Below, piece by piece: positions 45,944 to 54,946 of a stretch of DNA of 64,000 nt. The stretch's first letter is position 1. Every line of letters begins with the position of its first letter. Source of the DNA: Syntrophus gentianae (GTDB taxonomy: Bacteria; Desulfobacterota; Syntrophia; Syntrophales; Syntrophaceae); contig NZ_FOBS01000003.1 in NCBI RefSeq assembly GCF_900109885.1, positions 150,802 through 214,801 of the forward strand, written 5' to 3'. Made by a program: the position numbers and the translations under genes. The notes under the pieces were generated by a model that saw only the letters and a program-made list of their open reading frames with translations, did not search any database and was not told the DNA's origin.

Positions 45944-45998
45944 CTTCTCCTCCGTTTTAACCTGTTTTCCGGCAAGTATGCTGCTTGTTCCGCGGATT

Positions 45999-46835
45999 TC
46001 AGGTGTCGGTAAATTGAAGAAGCGCCTGGGAGCAACTTTCCGGAATGAGCCTGGGGAAACCGTAGTATCCCAGCCTTCCGCCGTTATCCCCATGGAAATC
46101 ACTCCCCCCCGTTTCAATCAGATGATGCCGCCTTGCAAGTTCCCTGAAGAATTTGACATCCTGCTTGTCATGCATGGTCGCATAAACCTCGATACCGGCT
46201 ATGCCCTGACCGGCCAATCCCTGAATGGTCCGATCATATTCCCTGTAATCTCCTAACTTGAGAGACTTCGGATGGGCCAGGACCGGCAGGCCTCCGACGC
46301 TCTGAATGAGGTTCAGGGCCGCTTCCGGAGAAAGTTTTTCTTTGGGAACATACCCTGGCGCGCCCTTGTCGAGATAGGTGCGCAGGGCGTAATGAATATC
46401 GGGGGCATAGCCCTTCTTCATGAGGGCGCGCGCGACATGGGGTTTCCCCGGTGCGGCGCCGTTGGATTCATGATCCACATCCTCGGCCGTTATCCGGACT
46501 CCCACCCGGTTCAGACGTTCAACGATCCGCAGAATCCGGTCTTCGCGGATGCTCTTCAATTGCGCCAGCTTTTCTCGAAAAGCCCTGTTTTGATGGTGGA
46601 TTCCATATCCCAGGAGATGAAATTCTCCTGTCGGATGGGAAACGGATAACTCGATGGCCGGAAGAAAGCGTATCCCCTCCTGTTGCGCCGTCTGAGCCGC
46701 CTCGTCCAGACCCTCTACCGTATCATGATCGGCAATGGCGAGCACGGAAATGCCCTCTTTCGCCGCCATACGGATGATATTGGCTGGGCTCACCAAACCA
46801 TCAGAGGCTGTGGTGTGGCAGTGGAGGTCTATCAT
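45999..46835 (-). CDS. PHP-domain metal-dependent phosphoesterase (YciV/RNase AM-like)
   Basis: The 278-residue protein has the PHP metal-binding motifs: [42 protein letters not shown] and [11 protein letters not shown]. Characterised relatives dephosphorylate 3',5'-bisphosphonucleotides or trim RNA 5' ends. I start at the ATG directly before IDLHCHT because the longer upstream frame would run through the yhbY end. It lies 25 bp downstream of yhbY, which also suits an RNA-related role. Confidence 0.9.
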   Translation of the reverse strand: MIDLHCHTTASDGLVSPANIIRMAAKEGISVLAIADHDTVEGLDEAAQTAQQEGIRFLPAIELSVSHPTGEFHLLGYGIHHQNRAFREKLAQLKSIREDRILRIVERLNRVGVRITAEDVDHESNGAAPGKPHVARALMKKGYAPDIHYALRTYLDKGAPGYVPKEKLSPEAALNLIQSVGGLPVLAHPKSLKLGDYREYDRTIQGLAGQGIAGIEVYATMHDKQDVKFFRELARRHHLIETGGSDFHGDNGGRLGYYGFPRLIPESCSQALLQFTDT

Positions 46836-46860
46836 GTCGCAATCCTGTTTCCCTTTTCTG

Positions 46861-47148
46861 TCAAGGCAGGGCAATTTTCGGCTGTTCGGCTTTCCGATAG
46901 AGAAGGAAGGTCCTTCCCAGGATCTGGGCAATTTCAGCGTTGAGACTCGATGCCATCTGTTCAGCCGCCTCCCTGCGGTCCGTCAGGCTGCTGTCCAGAA
47001 GTTTCACTTTAATCAATTCATGATGCTCCAGCGCCGAATCCGTTTCCTGAAGGACGGATTCGGAAACTTCGCTTTTTCCGATCAGAACGACCGGTTTCAA
47101 ATCATGTCCCATTCTGCGTAGAAATCTTTTCTGCTTTCCTGTCAGCAT
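46861..47148 (-). CDS. yhbY: YhbY/CRS1-type RNA-binding protein
   Basis: The 95-residue protein is a single CRM domain: LTGKQKRFLRRMGHDLKPVV, the GKSEVSESV stretch that corresponds to the GxxG loop region, HELIKVKLLD and ILGRTFLLYRK. Relatives associate with pre-50S ribosomal subunits. GGGGATTGC precedes the ATG. Operon position with a PHP phosphoesterase is common enough to be plausible. Confidence 0.92.
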   Translation of the reverse strand: MLTGKQKRFLRRMGHDLKPVVLIGKSEVSESVLQETDSALEHHELIKVKLLDSSLTDRREAAEQMASSLNAEIAQILGRTFLLYRKAEQPKIALP

Positions 47149-47297
47149 GCAATCCCCAAAAGATCATAATAAATTATTTTAAGTCGAAAGAAAAAAACTG
47201 ATGAGAGGATACTCTATCGATAGAAAATGGTAAATGCAAATTTAAAGCATTGGTATCGGGAACATGAAATCCGGAACAACACGACTTTGCTTCCTTG

Positions 47298-47837
47298 TCA
47301 TTCTACCCCGACCAGCCGCATCAAAAAGAGAACGAGGCTCAAGATGGTGAAAAATGCCGCGAAGATGATCCCGAACGTATAGGCCATGCTGCGCGCCCTA
47401 TGGGGCCGCGTAAAGACCATCCGGTGCTCCGCGTCTCTTGGCTTCTCACCCTCCAGGCCCCTGATCTCAAAGACGTGGCGACCCGGAATGGCAATGTCAT
47501 AGACCCTCAGCTCCATGATCGCTTTCTTGAAACCCGATGTCGTCATCCGGAACAGGATTCTGCGGTTCTTTACCGCCCTTCCGTCAGGTCCGGTGAGTTC
47601 GTACTTCAGCTTTGCAAAGCGCCTGCTCAGGATCGGTCCCTCCATGCAGAGGACCACCCGGCCCGTCTCGAAAAATTCGACCTCCTGACGGCCGGTCAGG
47701 GGAACGCTTAACAGCCGGGCCTCTCTCCCCGTCCGGATCACGCCGATAATGCACCTGACGAGCAGGAGAACAGCCAGGATAAATGCCGGAGCGGATATCC
47801 AGAGGCCGTACCTGTAAACAAAAGACAGAAATTCCAT
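47298..47837 (-). CDS. predicted membrane protein of unknown function, 179 aa
   Basis: Two transmembrane helices flank a soluble middle: N-terminal LWISAPAFILAVLLLVRCIIG and C-terminal TFGIIFAAFFTILSLVLFLM. The middle of about 100 residues appears beta-rich (VEFFETGRVVLCMEG, GRHVFEIRGLEG). The gene follows the monooxygenase-like gene by 13 bp in the same direction. I recognise no family. Confidence 0.75.
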   Translation of the reverse strand: MEFLSFVYRYGLWISAPAFILAVLLLVRCIIGVIRTGREARLLSVPLTGRQEVEFFETGRVVLCMEGPILSRRFAKLKYELTGPDGRAVKNRRILFRMTTSGFKKAIMELRVYDIAIPGRHVFEIRGLEGEKPRDAEHRMVFTRPHRARSMAYTFGIIFAAFFTILSLVLFLMRLVGVE

Positions 47838-47850
47838 AATTCACCACCCA

Positions 47851-48156
47851 TTAGTCTTCAGGCGACCATGCCGCTTCGCCCCTGAACAAGATCTTGAGAT
47901 TGGTTCCCAACTCGTTTTGCAGACCGGATACCCAGCGCTGAAAAGGAGCGTGGTCCTTGTGAGCTTCGAACGCCTGGGTGTCACGGTATGCCTCGTAAAC
48001 ATACAGGGCATTTTCGTCCTTTGGATCCCGGTAAAACTCAAACCTCAGGGTCCCTGGCTCTTGATCTCTGCATACTTCCCCGTCCCATTTCATAAAATCA
48101 ACAAGTTCCTGATACTTTCCCGGTTTTGCTTCAATTCTGAAGAGAATGCCAAACAT
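47851..48156 (-). CDS. antibiotic biosynthesis monooxygenase (ABM) family protein
   Basis: The 101-residue protein has the small dimeric ferredoxin-like fold of ABM/YgiN proteins: MFGILFRIEAKPGKYQELVD, PGTLRFEFYRDPKDENALYVYEAYRD (in two blocks) and AFEAHKDHAPFQRWV. Members oxidise quinols or degrade haem, but many have no known substrate. AAGGAG precedes the ATG. It is near the glutamine amidotransferase gene in the same direction, 36 bp after its stop. Confidence 0.87.
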   Translation of the reverse strand: MFGILFRIEAKPGKYQELVDFMKWDGEVCRDQEPGTLRFEFYRDPKDENALYVYEAYRDTQAFEAHKDHAPFQRWVSGLQNELGTNLKILFRGEAAWSPED

Positions 48157-48192
48157 AATTGCTCCTTAATGTTATGAAATTTCATGTCCCTT

Positions 48193-48888
48193 TTATACCA
48201 CGAGAAGTTCTTTCTTCTTCATCAGCTTCCAGAAAAAATTTTCTGTGAGAGGCTGGGAGGAAATGAACCAGGAGCTCTTGTCAGAGGCTTTGAAGAGGGA
48301 ATAGTACTCCGGTTCCTTGGTATAATCGCGATAGGCGAAGAGCTTTCGTCCGTCGCTGAAGAGGCAGTTGAGGGCGGAAAAGGAATAGTCCCGCTGAATG
48401 ACGGAAACGGTGTTCAGAAACGCCTCCCTCAGAAAAGGCGAGGGATCGCTCATGAGACGGAGGAAAAAGACTTCGGTATCCAGGGCGTCCTCTGCAAGGC
48501 CCGGAACGGTTATGCCGGGAATCAATCCCTGGTAATTATAGATCGTGCCGTTATGGGCAAAGACAGTGTTTTTGTGCTGGAAGGGGTGGGCGTGCCGGGT
48601 TGTGGCGGAATTGCTCCAGGCGGACTTGCGCAGATGGAGGATCAGAACGGGACATTCCCCAACTTCCCTGAGAAGACTCAGGACCTGGTCCCTCTCTTCA
48701 AGAAGATTTCTGCCGCTTTTATGAACCTCCCATCGGCCGTTGAGATGAAGGGCCATTCCCCAGCCATCCCCGTGTCCGGGGGGATCACCGGCCATCACGT
48801 TGCCGGTACGGGCGAGATCGCAGAAGCTGTCGATGATCTGCCGATGCGTTGCGAAGTCGAAATTCGTTATGCCGAGCAGTCTGCACAT
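48193..48888 (-). CDS. class II glutamine amidotransferase (YafJ/EgtC-like)
   Basis: The 231-residue protein begins MCRLLGITN, with Cys2 as the N-terminal nucleophile after Met removal, followed by DPPGHGDGWGMALHLNG, HLRKSAW and HPFQHKNTVFAHNGTIYN, all typical of stand-alone class II amidotransferase domains. Such proteins release ammonia from glutamine or hydrolyse gamma-glutamyl amides. It starts one base after the spmB stop, so it is coupled to that operon. The partner or substrate is unknown. Confidence 0.9.
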   Translation of the reverse strand: MCRLLGITNFDFATHRQIIDSFCDLARTGNVMAGDPPGHGDGWGMALHLNGRWEVHKSGRNLLEERDQVLSLLREVGECPVLILHLRKSAWSNSATTRHAHPFQHKNTVFAHNGTIYNYQGLIPGITVPGLAEDALDTEVFFLRLMSDPSPFLREAFLNTVSVIQRDYSFSALNCLFSDGRKLFAYRDYTKEPEYYSLFKASDKSSWFISSQPLTENFFWKLMKKKELLVV

Positions 48889-48889
48889 T

Positions 48890-49420
48890 TCAAAAAAACC
48901 AACTCACGACAAGGATCGCGACCACGATCCCGATAAAATCGGCAACGAGGCACACCGGCACCAGGTAGCGTGTCTTCCGGATGCTCACCGCACCCAGATA
49001 AACGGCCAGGACATAAAATGTGGTCTCCGCACTCCCCATGATGACGGCGGTCATCCGGGTAGCCGTCGAGTCCGGCCCGGTGGTTTTGACAATATCGGTA
49101 AACAGGGCCGTCGATGCGCTGCCGGAGAGGGGTTTGACAATGGCCATGGAGATGACTTCGATGGGGAGATCGAGGAAAGCGAAAAGGCCGAAAAACAGAT
49201 TCCGGAGGCAGTCAAAAGCGCCGGATGCCTGAAAGCCTTTGATAGCGACGAAGATTGCCAGCAGATAGGGAAAGATGTTCAGCACAATTCCCGGACCTTC
49301 TTTTGCCCCGGTAACAAAGGAATCGTAAACGCGGACCTTCTTGAACGTTCCATAGAGGATCGTAAAGAGAAGAAAGAGGGGGATGATCAGAAGGGATATC
49401 GTGCTGAATTGCCGGATCAT
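48890..49420 (-). CDS. spmB: SpmB-like membrane protein (nucleoside-recognition/Gate domain)
   Basis: The 176-residue protein has about five hydrophobic helices, with YDSFVTGAKEGPGIVLNIFPYLLAIF and MGSAETTFYVLAVYLGAVSIRKTRYLVP in separate blocks. These match spore maturation protein B, which in Bacillus affects spore core dehydration and is present in many non-sporulating bacteria as a likely transporter part. It overlaps spmA by four bases (ATGA). In a Gram-negative non-spore-former its function is unknown; proximity to LdcA suggests the envelope. Confidence 0.88.
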   Translation of the reverse strand: MIRQFSTISLLIIPLFLLFTILYGTFKKVRVYDSFVTGAKEGPGIVLNIFPYLLAIFVAIKGFQASGAFDCLRNLFFGLFAFLDLPIEVISMAIVKPLSGSASTALFTDIVKTTGPDSTATRMTAVIMGSAETTFYVLAVYLGAVSIRKTRYLVPVCLVADFIGIVVAILVVSWFF

Positions 49421-49992
49421 TTAAGGATCTTCCTGAAAGAGAATAGAATTGTCAGCGCGGTGACGGCTGAAACGAGGGTGGCGATCAGGACCGGCAGGAC
49501 GATCCCGGCCGGATTTTCGGCGCCGTAAGCGGCGAGAATCCCGATGACGGAAAAGGGGATCAGCTGGATACTGGCGGTATTGAGGATAATAAAGATCATC
49601 ATTTCAAAGGTGATGGTCCCCTTGTCTTCGTTCAGGGAGTCGAGCTCCTGCATAGCCTTGATCCCCAGCGGGGTGGCCGCGTTGCCCAGGCCGAAGAGGT
49701 TTGCCAGGACATTGAGGGTGATCGCCGTAAGCGAAGGGTGATCGTCGGGGATGTTTTTGAAGAGCCGGGATAGAATCGGCCGGAATAAATGGGCGATCCG
49801 GTAGATCAGCCCGGAGTCTTCCAGGATGCGCGTGATCCCCAGCCAGACCGAGATGATGCCCAGCAGGAACAGGGAGATCTCCACCGCCGATTTGGCGCCG
49901 TCGAAAAGGGCCTGGGTAAAGGCTTCCAGCCTGCCTGTAAAGACGGCAAAGACGATGCTGACGGAAAGGAGGATCAGCCAGAGGACGTTCAT
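49417..49992 (-). CDS. spmA: SpmA-like membrane protein (nucleoside-recognition/Gate domain)
   Basis: The 191-residue protein begins MNVLWLILLSVSIVFAVFTG and has the Gate-domain pattern GAKSAVEISLFLLGIISVWLG and LNVLANLFGLGNAATPLGIKAM of spore maturation protein A. It overlaps ldcA by four bases at its start and spmB by four at its end. I chose this ATG because it forms the ATGA overlap and has a G-rich Shine-Dalgarno stretch; the longer upstream frame is inside ldcA. Confidence 0.88.
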   Translation of the reverse strand: MNVLWLILLSVSIVFAVFTGRLEAFTQALFDGAKSAVEISLFLLGIISVWLGITRILEDSGLIYRIAHLFRPILSRLFKNIPDDHPSLTAITLNVLANLFGLGNAATPLGIKAMQELDSLNEDKGTITFEMMIFIILNTASIQLIPFSVIGILAAYGAENPAGIVLPVLIATLVSAVTALTILFSFRKILK

Positions 49993-50855
49993 GGAATGCC
50001 CCCCGGCAGGGACATCTCTTGAATGAAAAGACGCTTCCGATCCGTATCCAGCTCCACCAAAGCGCCGACGGGCAGAGTCATCTTGTTGTCCCCATGGCCG
50101 ATATAAGAGCACGAAACCACGGGAAATTTTATTTCCATCTGCGAGGCGATCATCTCATAAACCTGCCTGCTTCTGATCCCACGGAAATCGCCGAGGAGAA
50201 TCGCCTGGACATCCCGAAACTTGCCGGCAAGAATCCACTGGGTCAGGCAGCGGTCGACCGAATGGCTCTTTTCATCCACATCTTCCAGAAAAAGAATCGA
50301 GTGCTCCGTATCGATCTCCCAGTCTGTCCCCATCAGGGCGCTCAGGGTCATGAGATTGCCGCCCTTGAGAATGCCCCGGGCAATGCCGGGGTGAAAGACT
50401 TTTACCGGCGCGCCCTTGAACAGGTTTTTTTCCGGGAAGCCGCTAACGGCGTTTAGAAAGGACTTCAACGTAAAGGGGGTTGGCGCACTGAGATTCTTCA
50501 CCATCGGGGCATGGAAGGTGACCAGTCCGGTCCGTTCGAAAATGGGGTTGAGCAAGGCGCTTACGTCACTGAAACCGGCAAAGAATCTGGGATGCTCGCG
50601 AATCAGATCGAAATCGATGAAGGGCAGGGATTTCATGGCGCCATAGCCGCCCCGCTGAGCCAGGATCATCTCGACATCCGGGTCGGAAAAGGCCCGGTGG
50701 ATCTGAGCCGCTTTTTCCTGCGGCGAGGACAGGGCTGTGGGAAATTCCGGATTTAAGACATTGAACCCCAACTTGAAGAGCGATTGCGTCCCGCCGGAAA
50801 AATCGCGTTTCTTTCTGATCAGAGAGCTGGGCGTTATGAGAAAGACATTTTTCAT
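49989..50855 (-). CDS. LD-carboxypeptidase (S66 family, LdcA/MccF-like)
   Basis: The 288-residue serine peptidase has the S66 N-terminal block VFLITPSSLIRK, ILAQRGGYGAMKSLPFIDF, the nucleophile segment FFAGFSDVSALL, GGNLMTLSALMGTDW and the Glu/His acceptor regions (ILFLEDVDE, SCSYIGHGDNKMTLPVG). It would trim the terminal D-Ala from murein tetrapeptides in recycling, or a related amide. It is coupled by ATGA overlap to spmA, which links the SpmAB pair to peptidoglycan. Confidence 0.9.
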   Translation of the reverse strand: MKNVFLITPSSLIRKKRDFSGGTQSLFKLGFNVLNPEFPTALSSPQEKAAQIHRAFSDPDVEMILAQRGGYGAMKSLPFIDFDLIREHPRFFAGFSDVSALLNPIFERTGLVTFHAPMVKNLSAPTPFTLKSFLNAVSGFPEKNLFKGAPVKVFHPGIARGILKGGNLMTLSALMGTDWEIDTEHSILFLEDVDEKSHSVDRCLTQWILAGKFRDVQAILLGDFRGIRSRQVYEMIASQMEIKFPVVSCSYIGHGDNKMTLPVGALVELDTDRKRLFIQEMSLPGGIP

Positions 50856-50871
50856 GGCAGGTCTCGAAAAT

Positions 50872-51810
50872 TCATTCCGATGCCCCCCGCAGGGATTCCT
50901 CGATTCCATCACAGAGCAGCTTCGACATGGCTTCCCGTGTCTCGACCGTCGCGGACCCCAGGTGGGGGAGGAGGACGGTCCTTGGCGCTTCCAGCCACTT
51001 TGGATTCAGGGCCGGCTCATTCTCGAATACGTCCAGGCCGATTCCACCGATCTTTTCCTGGTTAAGCAGATCCATGGCTGCCTCTTCGTCAAAGATCCCG
51101 CCTCGGGCCGTGTTGATGAGAAAGGCCCCCCGGGGCAGCAGGGCGAGCTTTTCGCGGCTCAGCAAGCCGCGTGTGGAGTCCGTCAACGGGCAGTGGAGGG
51201 ACAGCACGCTGCTCTGCCGCAGCAGGTCATCAAGGAGCAGACGCGGGGCGATGTCCACGCCGAAATCCACGGGGGATTGGTTGCCTTCCCGATCCCAGAA
51301 GAAGACCTTCATCCCGATGGCCCAGGCTCGCCTCGCAAAGGCCCGGCCAATAGGTCCGGAACCCAGTATCCCGCAGGTCTTTCCGGAAAGGCCCGCTCCC
51401 AGGAGAAGGTCGGTCGCCCATCCCTTCCACTGGCCGGAGCGCACCAGAGCTTCCCCTTCGCTTACGCGGCGGGTCAGGGCGAGCAGAAGCGTGAGGGCCA
51501 GATCAGCCGTGGCATCCGTCAATACCCCCGGTGTGTTGACGATGCGAATGCCCCGCTGTTGGCAATAGGCGCTCGGCAGGTGGTTGATGCCCACGGAGTA
51601 GGTGCCGATGACTTTCAGGTTCGGACAAAGCTCAAGATCCGCTTCGGTCAGGGGTTCGGAGAGCAGAACAACGAGCGCTTCCGCAGTGGCGAGCCCCGCC
51701 GTCCAGGCAGGGGACCGGAAGGGGACGACGCATAGCTCCGGAAAGCGAAGCCCAAGATTTCCAATGTACGGGCCCACCAGGGGGGATGTGGCAAGGATGC
51801 GAATACTCAT
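50872..51810 (-). CDS. D-isomer-specific 2-hydroxyacid dehydrogenase
   Basis: The 312-residue NAD(P)-dependent enzyme reduces a 2-keto acid such as glyoxylate or hydroxypyruvate. It has the nucleotide-binding motif CGILGSGPIGRAFARRA, the substrate Arg in FLINTARGGIFDEEA, the Glu in LDVFENEP and the catalytic His in VLLPHLGSAT. The residue after the second beta strand (FFWDRE) does not settle NAD versus NADP. It overlaps the upstream gene by four bases (ATGA) and is 16 bp before ldcA. Confidence 0.92.
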   Translation of the reverse strand: MSIRILATSPLVGPYIGNLGLRFPELCVVPFRSPAWTAGLATAEALVVLLSEPLTEADLELCPNLKVIGTYSVGINHLPSAYCQQRGIRIVNTPGVLTDATADLALTLLLALTRRVSEGEALVRSGQWKGWATDLLLGAGLSGKTCGILGSGPIGRAFARRAWAIGMKVFFWDREGNQSPVDFGVDIAPRLLLDDLLRQSSVLSLHCPLTDSTRGLLSREKLALLPRGAFLINTARGGIFDEEAAMDLLNQEKIGGIGLDVFENEPALNPKWLEAPRTVLLPHLGSATVETREAMSKLLCDGIEESLRGASE

Positions 51811-52268
51811 CTCTTAAACAAAGCCTCCAGAAGTTTGATAGTGGATGGATAGATCTTCGGATCTTTTCCTGCCCGGGGTCCGGCCACATTCAAAATTCGT
51901 ATCGAATGTTTTTCGAGCCAGGCCTTGATCCGAAGGGTCGCTTCCTCGATTGACATTTGGTCCAGATCGATGTGCAGGCAGGGTTTCTGATGCTGTTCGG
52001 CATAAAATTCCGTCATGGCGGAGCCGCCCGTCAGCATGCCATGGGACACGATCAGGGTGCCGTCAGAATCCAGGACATTCTTTTCCGTGCGCCGGGAATA
52101 GTCGCTGGTCGGCATCTCCTGAAGCTGATAGGCCTCCGGAATTGTTCCGTCTTCCGACTTTCTGCCCTTGGGAACCCAGCCGCCGTAAGGAAGAGATTGC
52201 TGAATGGCGAAATCGAGACCGGCCCTGTCCGCGCCGGTCTGACCGCCTGAGATGATTTTAGTTATCAT
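51807..52268 (-). CDS. putative molybdenum carrier family protein
   Basis: The 153-residue protein begins ITKIISGGQTGADRAGLDFAI, with the Rossmann-like pattern of the putative molybdenum carrier/SLOG-related group, then PYGGWVPKGRKSEDGTIPEAY and GTLIVSHGMLTGGSAMTEFYA. Relatives bind molybdenum cofactor or nucleotides. Its presence fits a cell with molybdo- or tungsto-enzymes such as the FdhA in this window, though the link is only thematic. ATGA overlap with the dehydrogenase gene. Confidence 0.85.
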   Translation of the reverse strand: MITKIISGGQTGADRAGLDFAIQQSLPYGGWVPKGRKSEDGTIPEAYQLQEMPTSDYSRRTEKNVLDSDGTLIVSHGMLTGGSAMTEFYAEQHQKPCLHIDLDQMSIEEATLRIKAWLEKHSIRILNVAGPRAGKDPKIYPSTIKLLEALFKR

Positions 52269-52350
52269 GACTTACCGTCTTATTTCCAAGATTGGCAGCA
52301 AGGGATGTCTTTCTCCAGCGGGACAGCCTTATCAGGAATACGGCGATTTG

Positions 52351-52770
52351 TTAATCGCCGATGATTTGAACCAGAATCTCCCGATGCCTTCCCCGGTTGT
52401 CAAAGTCCAGAAAGACAATCTGTTGCCATGTTCCCAGCATCGGTCTCCCTTTGACAAGGGGAATCGTCAGCGAAGGTTTCATCAATGCGGCCCGGACATG
52501 GGAAAACCCGTTGCCGTCTTCCCAGCGGTGATTGTGCTCATAAGGCAAATCAGAGGGGACAATCCTTTCGATGGCATCCTTGAGATCCTGCAACGCACCG
52601 GATTCGTATTCAATTGTGGTCACCGATCCGGTCGATCCGGGACAGAAGACCGTCACCAGCCCATCGGTTATTTTCGACTTACTGACGATTGCCAGAACCT
52701 GAGGGGTAAGGTTGATCGTATCGCAGAACCCACTCGTGTTGAGCGAAATCGTTTCCGTGGAAATTTTCAT
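52351..52770 (-). CDS. yjbQ: YjbQ/UPF0047 family protein (secondary thiamine-phosphate synthase type)
   Basis: The 139-residue protein has the family pattern DTINLTPQVLAIVSKS, CPGSTGSVTTIEYESGALQDL, HNHRWEDGNGFSHVRAALM and GTWQQIVFLDFDNRGRHRE. Some members show weak thiamine-phosphate synthase activity; the native role is unclear. Conserved His and Asp residues suggest a metal site. It overlaps the preceding cyclophilin-like gene by four bases (ATGA). Confidence 0.93.
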   Translation of the reverse strand: MKISTETISLNTSGFCDTINLTPQVLAIVSKSKITDGLVTVFCPGSTGSVTTIEYESGALQDLKDAIERIVPSDLPYEHNHRWEDGNGFSHVRAALMKPSLTIPLVKGRPMLGTWQQIVFLDFDNRGRHREILVQIIGD

Positions 52771-53156
52771 TCAACCCCGCCCGGAAGCCTTTCAATCCTG
52801 ATCTTTTCCGCCCCGATGACTGTTTTAAGGATCGCCGCATCGCCGATAATCTTGCCCACCAGATTGACCGCGCTGGCAGGAACCGGATCGGGACCTTTGC
52901 TCATCGGTGTCGGACCGAAGAAGATGGCCAGGGCATTGCCGGGAGGCCAATAGCCGATATCCCCGACTTTTACCTGGGAAGTTGCCGTATCATCGAGGCC
53001 GGCACTGACTGGAATGTAGAAATAGAATTCGTCGCCCCAATCCTCAGGAGCCGTTTCAAAAGGCAGGATGGCGGAAATTTCCCGGGCGCAGGCCGTATCG
53101 AAGAGTTCTCCGTTCAGTTCAACCTGATTGATGATTATCCTTATGGGAACGGGCAT
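52767..53156 (-). CDS. cyclophilin-like fold protein
   Basis: The 129-residue protein has the small beta-barrel pattern of the cyclophilin-like (former DUF369/UPF0048) group: IRIIINQVELNGELFDTACAREI, LPFETAPEDWGDEFYFYIPV and VGDIGYWPPGNALAIFFGPTP. Despite the fold, prolyl isomerase activity has not generally been shown for the group. It is the first gene of the tightly spaced set that runs to yjbQ. Confidence 0.87.
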   Translation of the reverse strand: MPVPIRIIINQVELNGELFDTACAREISAILPFETAPEDWGDEFYFYIPVSAGLDDTATSQVKVGDIGYWPPGNALAIFFGPTPMSKGPDPVPASAVNLVGKIIGDAAILKTVIGAEKIRIERLPGGVE

Positions 53157-53296
53157 TTTCTTCTCCCTTTTTCATAGCCCTTGCCCGGAAGTTCCGGAAG
53201 GGCCGCATCCACTTGATGGCGCGGGGTTAAAAACACGTTCGAGATTGTAACTTTTTAAAGGATCATGTGCCGCTTTGCAACAGAATCCTTTTCGAA

Positions 53297-54211
53297 TTAC
53301 TTTAAGCTCTGTTTGATGAACGTTCCCTGCTGGAGTTCATCGAACGCGAGGCGGAGTTCCTCCTGGGTATTCATGACAATGGGGCCGCGCCAGGCTATGG
53401 GCTCCCCGATGGGTTTCCCGGAAACAAGAAGAAACCGGACCGGTTCGTCTTCCGTGGAAGCCTGGACCTGCTCCCCGTCTTCAAAAAGGATCAAGGTCCC
53501 GTTTTCTGAATAAGGCGGCACATCCAGATCATAGTCGTTGCGCCCTTCCGTCTCGTAGGCGAAAGGTTTCTTCTCATCGCAAAAGTACCCCTTTCCGGAA
53601 ATAACATATGCGAAGACCGTATGTCCGGCCTTTGTCGGGTGCCGATAGGTCGAATGGGCCGGCACAGTGACATCAAGATATTCCGGATCGATGACGACGT
53701 CGGTTACCGGTCCTCTGGTGCTGCCCACCGTTCCACAGATGACCCGGACCGTTATACCGCTATCCAGCTGAACGACGGGAATCATGCTCGATTTTACATC
53801 CCTGTAGCTGGGCTTCATCATCTTGTGTGCGGCCGGGAGATTGGCCCAGAGCTGGAAACCTTCCAGGACCCCTTCTGCATTGCCCTTGGGCATTTCCTGA
53901 TGAAGAATGCCGCTGCCTGCGGTCATCCACTGGACATCCCCCGAAAAAATGCTTCCGGAATTTCCCATGCTGTCCCCATGCTCCACACTCCCCTGCAGCA
54001 CATAGGTGATGGTCTCGATGCCCCGATGGGGGTGCCAGGGAAATCCCTTCAAATAGAATTCGGGATTGTCGGAGCGAAAATCGTCGAGGAGCAAGAAGGG
54101 GTCAAAAAGAGGCATTTCTCGATGCCCGAAGGCCTGCATCAGATGAACGTCCGCACCCTGAATAATGGGTCTGCTCTTGAAAACTTTGCGAATTCTCCTG
54201 GAGATTGTCAT
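53297..54211 (-). CDS. pirin family protein
   Basis: The 304-residue bicupin has the pirin metal-site region FPWHPHRGIETITYVLQGSVEHGDSMGN, followed by MTAGSGILHQEMP and, in the second cupin, an effectively metal-free barrel. Pirins act as quercetinases or redox-sensing co-regulators. The start ATG is preceded by GGGAGCATCC. It is separated by about 140 bp from the following cyclophilin-like gene and marks the boundary with the accessory region. Confidence 0.93.
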   Translation of the reverse strand: MTISRRIRKVFKSRPIIQGADVHLMQAFGHREMPLFDPFLLLDDFRSDNPEFYLKGFPWHPHRGIETITYVLQGSVEHGDSMGNSGSIFSGDVQWMTAGSGILHQEMPKGNAEGVLEGFQLWANLPAAHKMMKPSYRDVKSSMIPVVQLDSGITVRVICGTVGSTRGPVTDVVIDPEYLDVTVPAHSTYRHPTKAGHTVFAYVISGKGYFCDEKKPFAYETEGRNDYDLDVPPYSENGTLILFEDGEQVQASTEDEPVRFLLVSGKPIGEPIAWRGPIVMNTQEELRLAFDELQQGTFIKQSLK

Positions 54212-54861
54212 GGCTGGATGCTCCCTTCCCGATGATTGCGATCAGTGCGGGGTTATCTTAGCATGATTGGCTGGATTTTCAACGAGTGGAATCATTGCAG
54301 CCCATTCGGAATGCAAGGGATTCGATGATTTTTTCAGAATTTCAAGAGGGGTTGTTGCCGCCTCTACTCCGATCATGTAAGCTATAATGGCAATGCTCTG
54401 AAGTTTGGTTCATCCAGTTAAAGCATACTTTTTTGAGTTCTTCTTGTAATCACAGATTATGGTTGCTCTGCAGTATGCAAAACCCCAAAAGAGTGAGCTG
54501 TGCAGATTTGGGGGACCATTGATTTAATAGCGGATGTAACTTGCATCGAATTGTCGGCAAATTTCCAATTCAGGAATCTGCACCCTCCTTCCTCAAGCAT
54601 CCAGTGATTTTGATAGAACTACGTCATTTAATCGGAAATCAATTACGATCTCCTCTCGCGGGACCTGAATACACCTGGGATGATTATATCCGGGCAATCA
54701 TGACTTATGCATTAGGGGCCACGGGAAACATTTGTCCCGATTATGCCCGAAAAGCCCTTTTGACAGGAGAAATAGTCAAAACGAGAACCGCCGTAAACAT
54801 CCGCATAAGCCTCTTCCTAGAGCATCAAAACCACATATAAGATTTTCGGGCCATTACTGCA
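54212..54861. other. intergenic region, no supported gene
   Basis: A plus-strand frame of 99 codons (from a TTG at 54541) has no ribosome binding site and resembles no family I recognise. No RNA gene was seen. The stretch is AT-rich and may mark an insertion boundary. Confidence 0.4.
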
Positions 54862-54890
54862 TTGACATACCAGACCATTCTCTTTATAGA
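54862..54890 (+). promoter_or_regulatory. sigma-70 promoter of the RTX-type gene
   Basis: TTGACA (54862-54867), a 17-base spacer and TATAGA (54885-54890) lie 56 bp before the ATG. This is a strong housekeeping-type promoter. Confidence 0.8.
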
Positions 54891-54946
54891 ACCCTCCACA
54901 ATAAGAAAGTTCTTTTTAGAACGTTATTTAAAGAAAGGAGGGAATT

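Noticed and set aside
54541..54840. 99-codon plus-strand frame upstream of the RTX gene
   Set aside because: It starts at TTG without a ribosome binding site, has no recognisable family and overlaps a promoter-bearing AT-rich stretch.
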